A stretch of 64,000 bases of DNA from Geodermatophilus saharensis (GTDB lineage Bacteria; Actinomycetota; Actinomycetes; Mycobacteriales; Geodermatophilaceae), in NCBI RefSeq assembly GCF_900188205.1, contig NZ_FZOH01000002.1, positions 62,001 through 126,000 of the forward strand, written 5' to 3'. Below the pieces are notes generated by a model. It was given only the letters and a program-made list of their open reading frames with translations. It was not told the origin of the DNA and ran no database searches. The translations under genes were made by a program, and so were the position numbers. Positions 44,877-53,333 of this stretch are shown one piece after another (position 1 is the stretch's first letter; the number at the start of each line of letters is the position of its first letter).

Positions 44877-45214
44877 GGCAGGTCTCCGTCCGTCGGTCGG
44901 TGGGCCCGGGCCCGGCGGCCGCGGGCGATCTCGGTGTCGAGGGCGTCGAGCCGCTGGGCCCAGAGGTCGCGGTAGAACCCCAGCCAGTCGTCGAGCTCCC
45001 GCAGCGGGCGCGGGTCGAGCGCGTACAGCCGCCGGCGCCCCTCCACCCGGCTGCGGACCAGGCCGGCCTCGCGCAGCACGCGCAGGTGCCGGCTGATCGC
45101 CGGGCGGCTGACCGCGAACCGGCCGGCCAGCTCACCGGCGGGCAGCTCCCCGTCCCGCAGCAGCGCCAGGAGCCGCCGCCGGGTGGGGTCGGCGAGTGCC
45201 GCGAGCGCCTCCAC
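44873..45214 (-). CDS. ArsR-family regulator
   Basis: 113 residues, winged helix (ALADPTRRRLLALLRDGEL, ISRHLRVLREAGLVRSR). No clustered Cys for metal binding, so it probably is of the non-metal subgroup paired with SRPBCC proteins. GTG is chosen since an inverted repeat operator lies immediately upstream; a TTG six codons earlier is the alternative. Confidence 0.85.
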   Translation of the reverse strand: MEALAALADPTRRRLLALLRDGELPAGELAGRFAVSRPAISRHLRVLREAGLVRSRVEGRRRLYALDPRPLRELDDWLGFYRDLWAQRLDALDTEIARGRRARAHRPTDGDLP

Positions 45215-45223
45215 CCGGGATGT

Positions 45224-45239
45224 GTAACACAAGCGTTAC
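45224..45239. promoter_or_regulatory. inverted repeat operator before ArsR gene
   Basis: GTAAC-ACAAGC-GTTAC is a perfect five-base inverted repeat with six-base spacing just upstream of the ArsR start. Its place suggests autoregulation. The same half-sites occur with a ten-base gap before pckG. Confidence 0.5.
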
Positions 45240-45287
45240 GCGTTGGGCCAGCGGTTGCCGCCGGGACACGGCGGGCAGGGACGGCGC

Positions 45288-45521
45288 ATGACCGTCACCG
45301 ACCCCGACGCCCCGGACCCGCTGAACGACCCCCGGACGACGCAGGCCGATCCCGGCACCGTCGGCCAGGGGGCCGACCTGGCCTCGGCCGGCGACGACCC
45401 CGTGTCGGCCGGCGAGGACGAGCTCGGCGCCGACGACCCGGAGACGACGGCCGGGCAGACCCTGGCCGACGACGCCGGCGGCGGGGACGTCACGGGAGGG
45501 GCGTTCTCGAACGCGCCGTGA
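45288..45521 (+). CDS. small acidic disordered protein
   Basis: 77 residues with about 19 Asp/Glu, many Gly, Ala and Thr, and one Arg; no hydrophobic core. ATG with AGGGA about six bases upstream. Similar in style to the pair at 3568-4010 but without their shared motif. Function unknown; a flexible, highly soluble protein is all that can be said. Confidence 0.65.
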   Translation: MTVTDPDAPDPLNDPRTTQADPGTVGQGADLASAGDDPVSAGEDELGADDPETTAGQTLADDAGGGDVTGGAFSNAP

Positions 45522-45596
45522 CGGACGGGCTCGTTTCATGCCGGAGGAGCGGGGAACCCGTCCGGACGCCCAGCCCCCGACGACGAGGAGGACCCG

Positions 45597-45839
45597 ATGG
45601 CCACCGGTGAGACCGGCTTCGAGGACGTCACCTTCGACCTGATCTCCGTGCAGTACCACTCGCTCAAGGCCGGGCACGACTACGGCCAGTACGTCCGGGA
45701 CGCCGAGAACGCCGGCCTGGACGACGTCGCCGCCTTCTTCCGCGAGGTCATGGAGCAGGACTCCGCCCGGGCGCGGCGCTGCCACGAGCTGCTCCGGAAC
45801 ATCTCCGGCACCGACCAGGGCGGCCCGGCCACGAAGTGA
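45597..45839 (+). CDS. conserved helical hypothetical protein
   Basis: 80 residues, helical: FEDVTFDLISVQYHSLKAGHDYGQYV then AAFFREVMEQDSARARRCHELL. The spacing of His, Glu and Asp resembles small ferritin-like or DinB-like helical proteins, but no metal site can be claimed. ATG with GAGGAGGAC. Ends at a strong terminator. Confidence 0.78.
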   Translation: MATGETGFEDVTFDLISVQYHSLKAGHDYGQYVRDAENAGLDDVAAFFREVMEQDSARARRCHELLRNISGTDQGGPATK

Positions 45840-45845
45840 GACGGC

Positions 45846-45879
45846 GGAGGCCCCCCACCCGCGCGGGTGGGGGGCCTCC
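45846..45879 (+). terminator. strong hairpin terminator
   Basis: Perfect 15-bp arms (45846-45860 and 45865-45879) around a GCGC loop, 7 bases after the preceding stop. On the other side lies the 3'-end element of the FrnE-like gene, so both convergent genes are closed separately. Confidence 0.85.
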
Positions 45880-45887
45880 TGCCGTTC

Positions 45888-45942
45888 GGCCCCCTCCAGG
45901 GCACCGCCCCGAGCGTGCGAGGGGTGGGGAGGAGGGGGTCCT
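45888..45942 (-). repeat. 3'-end structured element, copy C
   Basis: Best-preserved copy. On the minus strand it begins at the stop codon, TGAAGGACCCCC, then TCCTCCCCACCCCTCGCACG, CTCGGGGCGG and CCCTGGAGGGGG. CCCCCTCC pairs with GGAGGGGG and CACC..GGTG pair inside, giving a long hairpin of about 55 nt. Related to copies at 32284 and 41797. Confidence 0.75.
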
Positions 45943-46638
45943 TCAGCAGACGACGCAGCTGTCGCCCTCGCAGCCCTCGGCGGCGGGGACGGTGGCCAGC
46001 GGGTGGGCGTCGGCCCAGGCCCGCTCGAGCAGCTGCAGCAGCAGGTCGGCCGGCTGGGCGCCCGCGGCGCCGTAGCGGCGGTCGACGACGAAGAACGGGA
46101 CCCCGGTGGCGCCCAGCGCCTGGGCGGTGCGGGCGTCCTCGAGCACGGCGGGCCGGTACCGGTGGTCGGCCAGCGCGGCGCGCACCTCCGCCTCGTCCAG
46201 CCCGGCCTCGACGGCCAGCGCGGCCAGCGAGTCGACGTCGAAGACCGGGCGCGCCTCCTCGAAGTAGGCGTGCAGCAGGCGCTCCTTCACCTCGCCCTGC
46301 ACCCCGCGGTCGGCGGCCAGGTGCAGCAGCTCGTGAGCGAGCAGCGTGTTGCCACCGACGCCGTCCTCGAGGCGGTACCGCAGGCCCTCGCCGGCGGCGG
46401 TCTCCTCGACGTGCCGCATCATCGCCCGCATCTCCTCGACCGGGCGGCCGTACTTGGCGGCCAGCGCCGGCAGCGTCGGGTGGGTCTCGCCCTCGGGCAC
46501 CGACGGGTCGAGCTGGAAGGACCGCCACACCACCTCGACGGAGTCGCGGTGCGGGAACCGCGCGAGCGCGGCCTCCAGCCGGCGCTTGCCGATGTAGCAC
46601 CACGGACAGACGACGTCGGACCAGACCTCGATGCGCAC
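45943..46638 (-). CDS. FrnE-like DsbA-family oxidoreductase
   Basis: 231 residues. N-terminal thioredoxin-fold motif Cys11-Pro-Trp-Cys14, cis-Pro in TGVPFFVV, and a C-terminal Cys223-x4-Cys228 followed by Cys231 (GCEGDSCVVC). The extra CX4C matches the FrnE of Deinococcus, linked there to oxidative and radiation tolerance. No signal peptide, so cytoplasmic. GTG start. Confidence 0.9.
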   Translation of the reverse strand: MRIEVWSDVVCPWCYIGKRRLEAALARFPHRDSVEVVWRSFQLDPSVPEGETHPTLPALAAKYGRPVEEMRAMMRHVEETAAGEGLRYRLEDGVGGNTLLAHELLHLAADRGVQGEVKERLLHAYFEEARPVFDVDSLAALAVEAGLDEAEVRAALADHRYRPAVLEDARTAQALGATGVPFFVVDRRYGAAGAQPADLLLQLLERAWADAHPLATVPAAEGCEGDSCVVC

Positions 46639-46666
46639 GGCCCGGTCAACCGCACCCCGGCGGCCG

Positions 46667-47668
46667 TCATTCCGGACGGTGGACCCCCGCCCGCGCGCGG
46701 CCGTCGCCGGGGGTCGGGTCGAGGAAGACGAACCGGACGCCCTCGTGCCGGGCCACCAGCCGGCGCTCGGCCTCGTCGGAGGCCCGCTCGATGTCGGCGA
46801 CGGTCGCGGTGTCGGCGAAGTCGACCTTGGCCATCACGGCCAGCTGCCCGGGACCGATGACCGTGGTGAGCAGCACCGGGACGTCGTCGACCTGCGGCAG
46901 CCCGGCGATCTCCTGCCGCAGCTGGTCCTGCAGCCGGGTCGGGATCGACTGGCCGATGAGCAGGGAGACGTTGGCCCGGGCCAGCGCGCCGGCCACCACC
47001 AGCAGCAGCACGCCGATGAGCAGTGCGGCGATCCCGTCCCACACCGGGTCGCCGGTGACCTGCTCCAGGAACAGCCCCAGCGCGGCCAGCACCAGCCCCA
47101 CCAGGGCGGCGCTGTCCTCGAAGGTGACGGCCTTGACGGTGGTGTCGGTGGTCTCGGCGAGGTAGCGCCGGGGCGTGGTCCCCCACCGGCGGGCCGCACC
47201 GCGGACCTGGCGCACTGCCTTGAGCCAGGAGGCGCCCTCGAGGACGAAGGAGACGGCGAGGACGACGTAGGCGACCGTGGGGGAGCCCTGCTCCTCGCCC
47301 TCCAGGATGGTCTCGACGCCCTGGTAGAAGGAGAACCCCGCGCCGAGGGTGAAGGTCGCCAGGCAGGCCAGCAGCGCCCAGAAGTAGGTCTCCCGGCCGT
47401 AGCCGATGGGATGGCGGGCGTCGGGCGCCTTGTCCCCGCGCTTGAGCGCGACGAACAGCAGCACCTCGGTGATGGTGTCGGCCAGGGAGTGCGCGGCCTC
47501 GGACAGCATCGCCGACGAGTGGCTGATCAGCCCGCCGACCAGCTTGGCGACGGCGATGCCGAGGTTGGCGAGGCCGGCGACGACCACGGTGCCGGTGGAC
47601 TCGCCGCCGGCCTCCTCGGTGCCCGCCTGGGCCAGGGCGTGGTCGCGGGTGGGCACCGGCTCGCTCAT
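46667..47668 (-). CDS. cation diffusion facilitator family transporter
   Basis: 333 residues. Six membrane helices (about 27-230) with metal-site motifs HSSAMLSEAAHSLADT (helix 2) and TFEDSAALVG (helix 5), plus a cytoplasmic C-terminal domain. An efflux pump for Zn, Fe, Mn or Co, driven by protons; the metal cannot be told. Probably cotranscribed with the downstream FrnE-like gene, 28 bases away. Confidence 0.9.
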   Translation of the reverse strand: MSEPVPTRDHALAQAGTEEAGGESTGTVVVAGLANLGIAVAKLVGGLISHSSAMLSEAAHSLADTITEVLLFVALKRGDKAPDARHPIGYGRETYFWALLACLATFTLGAGFSFYQGVETILEGEEQGSPTVAYVVLAVSFVLEGASWLKAVRQVRGAARRWGTTPRRYLAETTDTTVKAVTFEDSAALVGLVLAALGLFLEQVTGDPVWDGIAALLIGVLLLVVAGALARANVSLLIGQSIPTRLQDQLRQEIAGLPQVDDVPVLLTTVIGPGQLAVMAKVDFADTATVADIERASDEAERRLVARHEGVRFVFLDPTPGDGRARAGVHRPE

Positions 47669-47753
47669 GGCCCCACCGGTGCCCCACCGTTGCCGGACAC
47701 AACCACCGGGTGGGCGACGACCAGGTCACCCGGTCATCGACGCCCCCCGCGGA

Positions 47754-48131
47754 TCAGCGGATGCCGACGAGGTCGACCACGAAGACCAGGGTCGCGCCGG
47801 GCCGGATCACGCCGCCGGCGCCACGGTCGCCGTAGGCCTTGTGCGCGGGGATGGTCAGCCGCCGCCGGCCACCGACCCGCATGCCCTGGATGCCCTCGTC
47901 CCAGCCCTGGATGACCATGCCGACGCCGAGGCGGAACTCCAGCGGGTCGCCGCGGTCCCAGGACGCGTCGAACTGCTCGCCGCCGTCGTGGGTGACCCCG
48001 ACGTAGTGCGCGCTGACCAGGTCGCCGGCCTTCGCCTCAGGACCGTCGCCGACCGCGATGTCCTCGATCACCAGGTCGTCGGGCGCGGGGCCGGTGGGCG
48101 GCTCGACGTCGGGGCGGGTGGGCTGGGACAT
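47754..48131 (-). CDS. FKBP-type peptidyl-prolyl isomerase
   Basis: 125 residues, cytoplasmic. The FKBP core shows GDLVSAHYVGVTHDGGEQFDASWDRG, FRLGVGMVIQGWDEGIQGMRVGGRRRLTIP and GAGGVIRPGATLVFVVDLV. Aromatic and acidic residues of the proline pocket are kept, so it should be active in folding. ATG with GAGGAGCACCG upstream. Confidence 0.92.
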   Translation of the reverse strand: MSQPTRPDVEPPTGPAPDDLVIEDIAVGDGPEAKAGDLVSAHYVGVTHDGGEQFDASWDRGDPLEFRLGVGMVIQGWDEGIQGMRVGGRRRLTIPAHKAYGDRGAGGVIRPGATLVFVVDLVGIR

Positions 48132-48235
48132 CGGTGCTCCTCGGGTCGGTGCCGGGACGGTCCCGGCGGGTGCCGACCATACGGACCCGGGCCGGCGCGG
48201 GTGCGCGGCGTCGGTGGCCGTGCTGGGGTGGTCCG

Positions 48236-49948
48236 GTGACCCCCGAGCAGGCGCCGTGGTGGACCCGTGCCGTCGTCTACCAGGTCTACCCGCGTTCCTT
48301 CCAGGACTCCGACGGCGACGGCGTCGGCGACCTCGGCGGGATCCTGCAGCGCATCGACCACCTCGCCGACCTCGGCGTCGACGTCGTCTGGCTCTCGCCG
48401 GTCTACCGGTCCCCGCAGGCCGACAACGGGTACGACATCAGCGACTACCAGGACGTCGACCCGGCGTTCGGCACCCTGGCGCAGCTCGACGAGCTCATCG
48501 CCGCGTTGCACGACCGCGGCATCCGGCTGGTCATGGACCTGGTGGTCAACCACACCAGCGACGAGCACCCCTGGTTCGTCGAGAGCCGGTCGTCGACGGA
48601 CTCCCCCACGCGCGACTGGTACTGGTGGCGGCCGCCGCGGGAGGGGATGACGGCGGGGCAGCCCGGTGCCGAGCCGACCAACTGGCACTCGCACTTCTCC
48701 GGCTCGGCCTGGCAGTACGACGAGGCCAGCGGCGAGTACTACCTGCACCTGTTCGACCGCAAGCAGCCCGACCTGAACTGGGAGAACCCCGAGGTCCGGC
48801 AGGCGGTCTACGCGATGATGCGCTGGTGGCTCGACCGCGGGGTCGACGGCTTCCGCATGGACGTCATCAACATGATCAGCAAGGCGGTCGGGCCGGACGG
48901 GTCGCTGCCCGACGGGCCGCCACTGCCCGGCCTGCCCTACGGCGACGGGACGCCGCACTTCTCCAACGGCCCGCGGATCCACGAGTACCTGCAGGAGATG
49001 CACCGCGAGGTGTTCGACGGCCGCCGGGAGTCGCTGCTGCTGGTCGGGGAGATGCCCGGCGTCACGCCGGAGCAGGCGCGGCTCTACACCGACCCGGCGC
49101 GGGCCGAGGTGGACATGGTGTTCCAGTTCGAGCACGTGCAGCTCGACCTCGACGGCGACAAGTGGCACCCGCGGCCGCTGCGGATGCGCGACCTCAAGGC
49201 ATCCCTCGGCCGCTGGCAGGCCGGGCTGGCCGACGTCGGCTGGAACTCCCTCTACTGGGACAACCACGACCAGCCGCGGGCGGTGTCCCGCTTCGGCGAC
49301 GACTCGCCGCGGTTCCGCCGCGACTCGGCGACCTGCCTGGCCACGCTGCTGCACCTGCACCGCGGGACGCCCTACGTCTACCAGGGCGAGGAGATCGGGA
49401 TGGCGAACTTCCCGTTCACCGACCTCGCGCAGTTCCGCGACGTCGAGTCGCTCAACCACCACGTGCAGGCCGTCGCGCACGGCGCCGACGCCGACGAGGT
49501 GCTCGCCGCGATGCGCCGGATGAGCCGCGACAACGCGCGCACGCCGGTGCAGTGGGACGGCTCGCCGAACGCCGGCTTCACCACCGGCACGCCGTGGATC
49601 GCGGTCAACCCCGACCACGCCGAGTGGAACGTGGCGGCCCAGCTCGAGGAGCCGGCGTCGGTGCTCGCCCACCACCGGCGGCTCGTCGCGCTGCGGCACG
49701 AGGACCCGGTGGTGGCGCTCGGGGACTTCACCATGCTGCTGCCCGACCACGACGAGGTGTACGCGTTCACCCGCTGCCTCGACGGGGACACGCTGCTCGT
49801 CGTCTGCAACCTCAGTGGCACCGCGCAGCCGCTGGCCGACCTGCTGCCCGAGGCGGTCGCCGCCGGGGTCGTCCTCGGGAACCTGGCCGAGGACGACCCC
49901 GCGGTGCTCAGGCCCTGGGAGGCCCGAGTGCTGCGACCGTCCCGCTGA
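48236..49948 (+). CDS. GH13 alpha-glucosidase
   Basis: 570 residues. Cytoplasmic (beta/alpha)8 glycosidase releasing glucose from alpha-1,4 or alpha-1,6 oligosaccharides. YQVYPRSFQDSDGDGVGDL and DLVVNHTSDEHPWF mark the oligo-1,6-glucosidase subgroup. Nucleophile Asp209 (GFRMDVINM), acid Glu272 (VGEMPG) and Asp345 (DNHDQPR) are present. GTG, with no ribosome site. The gene's end overlaps the convergent MFS by 41 bases. Confidence 0.92.
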   Translation: MTPEQAPWWTRAVVYQVYPRSFQDSDGDGVGDLGGILQRIDHLADLGVDVVWLSPVYRSPQADNGYDISDYQDVDPAFGTLAQLDELIAALHDRGIRLVMDLVVNHTSDEHPWFVESRSSTDSPTRDWYWWRPPREGMTAGQPGAEPTNWHSHFSGSAWQYDEASGEYYLHLFDRKQPDLNWENPEVRQAVYAMMRWWLDRGVDGFRMDVINMISKAVGPDGSLPDGPPLPGLPYGDGTPHFSNGPRIHEYLQEMHREVFDGRRESLLLVGEMPGVTPEQARLYTDPARAEVDMVFQFEHVQLDLDGDKWHPRPLRMRDLKASLGRWQAGLADVGWNSLYWDNHDQPRAVSRFGDDSPRFRRDSATCLATLLHLHRGTPYVYQGEEIGMANFPFTDLAQFRDVESLNHHVQAVAHGADADEVLAAMRRMSRDNARTPVQWDGSPNAGFTTGTPWIAVNPDHAEWNVAAQLEEPASVLAHHRRLVALRHEDPVVALGDFTMLLPDHDEVYAFTRCLDGDTLLVVCNLSGTAQPLADLLPEAVAAGVVLGNLAEDDPAVLRPWEARVLRPSR

Positions 49949-51227
49949 CCGCCTCGTCCGGGTCGGCGACGGCCGGATCCTCGGCGGGCACGTCGAGCGG
50001 GTGGGCCAGCTCGTCGACGTGCAGCCGCCAGGCCAGCACCGCGACGACGCCGAGCACCGGTGGCAGCAGCCCGGCGAGCAGGAAGGTGCCGGTGAGCCCG
50101 ACCACGCCGCTGACCGGGCCGGCCAGCGCCATCGACAGCGGCATGAACGCCAGCGACACGAAGAAGTCGAGGCTCGACACCCGGCCGAGCAGCGCCGGCG
50201 GGACCCGCCGCTGCAGCAGCGTGCCCCAGATGACGGTCGCGGACTCGAACGCCGCACCCAGCACCGCGGCCGCCGCGATCATCACCCACAGCGACGACGT
50301 CCAGCCGAAGACGACGAGCGGCACGCAGCCGGCGCCCCAGAGCAGGTTCATCACCGTCAGGTAGCGCCGCGGCAGCCGGAACGAGGCGACGACGGCCGAC
50401 CCGACGGCGCCGCCGATGCCGAACGCGGCCAGCACCCAGGCGTGCTCCGACGGCCCGCCGCCGGCCTGGTCGCGGACCGCGAAGGGCACCAGCACCTCGA
50501 AGGGGCCGATGAAGACGAGCACCATGAGCGAGGCGAACAGCAGCGTGGCCAGCAGCCACGGCGTGCGGACCATGTAGGCCACGCCCTCCCGGACGTCGGC
50601 GAGCAGGCCCGCGCCGAGCTCCTCGCGGCGCACGGGCAGCGTGGGCAGCGCCGCCACGCAGGCGGCCGCCGCGGCCGAGGTCAGCGAGGTGGCGAGCAGG
50701 GCGGCCCCGGGGGAGAACGCGCCGACGAGCAGGCCGCCGGCCGCCGGACCGGCCGCCATGGCCAGCGCCGGGCGCACCACGCCCTCGAGGCCGTTGGCCG
50801 CGAGCAGGTCCCCCGGCGGCACCACGCCGGGGACGAGGGCGGAGTAGGCCGGGTAGTACAGCCCGGTGGCCACGCCGCCGGCCAGGGAGGCGGCGGCCAG
50901 TGGCCCGAGCGCGAGCGTGCCGGTGAGCGAGAGGACGGCGACCAGGCCGGCCGCCGCCGTCTGCAGCAGCGCGACGCCGAGCAGGATGCGCCGCTGCGGC
51001 ACCCGGTCGGCGAGCGCGCCGCCGAGCAGGGTGCTGGCCAGCATGCCGCCGGCCGACAGCGCGGTGGCCAGTGACAGCGCTCCGGGACCCCCGCCGAGGT
51101 CGACGACCTGCCACACCAGCGCGACCGTCCACAGCCCCTGGGCGAGCAGCGACAACCCCATGGAGGCGGCCAGCAGGCGGTAGGAGCGGTGCCGCAGGGG
51201 CGCGAGCGCGCGCGGCAGGCCGGCCAT
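49908..51227 (-). CDS. MFS transporter (EnterobactinS-like exporter group)
   Basis: 439 residues, twelve helices. Starts HRSYRLLAASMGLSLLAQGL, with GGALADRVPQRRILLG as the MFS motif. Resembles the MFS_3 group that exports siderophores and drugs. ATG with AGGAGG seven bases upstream. Divergent from another MFS gene at 51354, with 126 bases between. Substrate unknown. Confidence 0.87.
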   Translation of the reverse strand: MAGLPRALAPLRHRSYRLLAASMGLSLLAQGLWTVALVWQVVDLGGGPGALSLATALSAGGMLASTLLGGALADRVPQRRILLGVALLQTAAAGLVAVLSLTGTLALGPLAAASLAGGVATGLYYPAYSALVPGVVPPGDLLAANGLEGVVRPALAMAAGPAAGGLLVGAFSPGAALLATSLTSAAAAACVAALPTLPVRREELGAGLLADVREGVAYMVRTPWLLATLLFASLMVLVFIGPFEVLVPFAVRDQAGGGPSEHAWVLAAFGIGGAVGSAVVASFRLPRRYLTVMNLLWGAGCVPLVVFGWTSSLWVMIAAAAVLGAAFESATVIWGTLLQRRVPPALLGRVSSLDFFVSLAFMPLSMALAGPVSGVVGLTGTFLLAGLLPPVLGVVAVLAWRLHVDELAHPLDVPAEDPAVADPDEAVSGTVAALGPPRA

Positions 51228-51353
51228 GTCGGTTCCTCCTCGGGGGTGGCGCGCGGTCGGCGCCGTCGGACCCATGCTGGCCGACGGGTCCGACAGGAGC
51301 AGCCGGTTATCGCCGAGAGCGCAGGAACGGTCGGCGGCTAGAGTCCCGGCCCC

Positions 51354-52595
51354 GTGCGGGGACTCGTCGAGGCGGTGCTGCCGGCCCGCATGGGCACGCC
51401 GTTCCGCTGGCTGGTCGCCTCCTCGTGGGTGAGCAACCTCGGCGACGGGATCGCTCTGGCCGCCGGGCCGCTGCTGGTGGCCGGTCTCACCTCCGACCCG
51501 CTGCTGGTCGCGCTGGGCGCCCTGCTGCAGCAGCTGCCGTGGCTGCTGTTCGGCCTGCACGCCGGCGTCCTGGCCGACCGGGTCGACCGGCGCCGGCTGC
51601 TCGTCGGCGTCGACCTCGCCCGGGCCGGGGTGCTCGCCGTCCTCACCGTCGCGCTGGCCACCGGCGACGTCGGTCTGCCCCTCGTCCTGGGGACGCTGTT
51701 CGTCCTGGGCACCGCGGAGGTCTTCGCCGACACCACCGGCGGCACGCTGCTGCCGATGGTGGTGCCGCGGGCCGACCTGGGCACCGGCAACGCCCGGCTG
51801 ATGGCCGGGACGCTGACGATGGACCAGTTCGCCGGCCCTGCCCTCGGCGGCCTGCTGTTCGCCGCCGGCACGGCCTGGCCGTTCCTCACCCAGGCGGTGT
51901 GCGTCGGGCTGGGCGCGGTGCTGGTGTCGCGGATGCGGCTGCCCGCGCGCCCGCCGGTGGTGCAGCACCCGCCGGTGCGCCGGTCGATCGCCGAGGGTCT
52001 GCGCTGGACGTGGCACGACCCCGCCGTCCGCACGCTGACGCTGACCATCGTGCTGTTCAACGTCACGTGGGGGGCGGCGTGGTCGGTCCTCGTCCTCTAC
52101 GCCGACCGGCGGCTCGGGCTGGGGGCGGCCGGCTACGGGCTGCTCACCACGGTCGGTGCCCTGGGCGGCATGGTGGGGACGGCGTCCTACGGCTGGCTGG
52201 AGCGGCACGTGCGGCTGGCCACGCTCATGCGGGTCGGGCTGACGCTGGAGACGCTCACGCACCTCGCGCTCGCCCTCACCACCACGGTGTGGGTGGCGCT
52301 GGTGGTGCTGTTCGTCTTCGGCGTGCACGCCTTCGTCTGGGGGACGACCTCGCGCACGGTCCGCATGCGGGCGGTGCCGATGCAGCTGCAGGGCCGGGTG
52401 GGCAGCCTCTACGCGATGGGCGTGTTCGGCGGCATCGTGGCCGGGCAGGGCGTCGGCGGCGTCGTGGCGCGCGTCTGGGGCGTCACCGGGCCGTTCTGGT
52501 TCGCCTTCGCCGGGTCGGCGGTGCTGCTGGCGGTGGTGTGGCGCGAGCTCGGGCACGTCGCGCACGCCGACGAGGCCGTGCTCGCCGCCGGCTGA
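51354..52595 (+). CDS. MFS transporter
   Basis: 413 residues, twelve helices; WLVASSWVSNLGDGIALAAGPLL and AGVLADRVDRRRLLVGVDLAR place it in the MFS_3 group, a distant paralogue of the divergent neighbour. GTG has TAGAGT nine bases upstream and no ribosome site. Ends before a perfect 42-bp palindrome. Probable exporter of small molecules. Confidence 0.87.
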   Translation: MRGLVEAVLPARMGTPFRWLVASSWVSNLGDGIALAAGPLLVAGLTSDPLLVALGALLQQLPWLLFGLHAGVLADRVDRRRLLVGVDLARAGVLAVLTVALATGDVGLPLVLGTLFVLGTAEVFADTTGGTLLPMVVPRADLGTGNARLMAGTLTMDQFAGPALGGLLFAAGTAWPFLTQAVCVGLGAVLVSRMRLPARPPVVQHPPVRRSIAEGLRWTWHDPAVRTLTLTIVLFNVTWGAAWSVLVLYADRRLGLGAAGYGLLTTVGALGGMVGTASYGWLERHVRLATLMRVGLTLETLTHLALALTTTVWVALVVLFVFGVHAFVWGTTSRTVRMRAVPMQLQGRVGSLYAMGVFGGIVAGQGVGGVVARVWGVTGPFWFAFAGSAVLLAVVWRELGHVAHADEAVLAAG

Positions 52596-52607
52596 GGTCC
52601 TCCCCCG

Positions 52608-52649
52608 CCGCTCGTGCTCTGCACACACGTGTGTGCAGAGCACGAGCGG
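52608..52649. terminator. perfect 42-bp palindrome between convergent genes
   Basis: The arms 52608-52628 and 52629-52649 are exact reverse complements with no spacer; the centre is CACACACGTGTGTG. It lies 12 bases after the MFS stop and 15 before the stop of the convergent lipoprotein. Placement suggests a shared terminator, but loopless perfect palindromes can also extrude as cruciforms or bind dimeric proteins. Confidence 0.7.
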
Positions 52650-52664
52650 GCGCGGGACCGGGAG

Positions 52665-53144
52665 TCAGGCGGCGGCGAAGACGAGCCGGAAGCCGCCGTC
52701 GACCGGCTCGACCTGCCAGAAGACGCCGCCCGCGGTCCCGGAGACCGCGGGCTCGCCGAGGCCGGTCTCGGTGCGCTCCGCGCCCGGCGCGGCCGACTCG
52801 TAGTGCGCGAGCACCTCCTCGGCACCGAGGCCGGAGGCGTAGTTCGCGTACTCCTGCCCGCCGTCGGCGGTGCCGCCGGTCTCGCAGAGGGTCGCCCCGT
52901 CCGGCGGCGGCGGGAAGTCGGCGGGGACGGACTCGACGTCGGCGATGTCCGCGTCGCCGGTGACGGTCAGCGGGAAGGCCGCGGTGCACTCCTCGGGCAC
53001 GTCGGCTCCCGCCACGTCACCCAGGGCGGCGGTGTCCTCCCCGGCGGCCACGTCGTCGTCGGCGCTGCAGGCCGACAGCAGCAGGGCGGTGCCGAGCAGG
53101 GCCCCGGCCAGGGCGCGGCGGGTGGTCGGGCGGGTGCGGTACAC
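52665..53144 (-). CDS. lipoprotein of unknown function
   Basis: 159 residues. Signal peptide with twin Arg stretch and lipobox LSAC (Cys near 26), an acidic linker, then a compact domain of about 110 residues with two Cys (EECTAAF, TLCETGG) that may pair. The C-terminal part (GGVFWQVEPVDGGFRLVF) is beta-rich. GTG start, with AGGAGAACC upstream. No family known to me. Confidence 0.82.
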   Translation of the reverse strand: MYRTRPTTRRALAGALLGTALLLSACSADDDVAAGEDTAALGDVAGADVPEECTAAFPLTVTGDADIADVESVPADFPPPPDGATLCETGGTADGGQEYANYASGLGAEEVLAHYESAAPGAERTETGLGEPAVSGTAGGVFWQVEPVDGGFRLVFAAA

Positions 53145-53333
53145 GGTTCTCCTCGGGGCGTCGCCGGGCCCCGTGCGGCTGCCCGGGACCGGTCCGCCGC
53201 GCCGCCCGGGGGCGGTCCGGCGACGGGCCGCGCGGGAAGGTAGCCGAGCGTCGCCGCGCCGTCACCGGATCCGCGCGCCATCGGATCTCACAGCTACTTC
53301 ACACATCTCACATAGCTCTGGTAGGAACGTCCC

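Noticed and set aside
44349-45232. Toxin-antitoxin pair
   Set aside because: Sequence motifs are clearly ArsR and SRPBCC, a common non-toxin pair.
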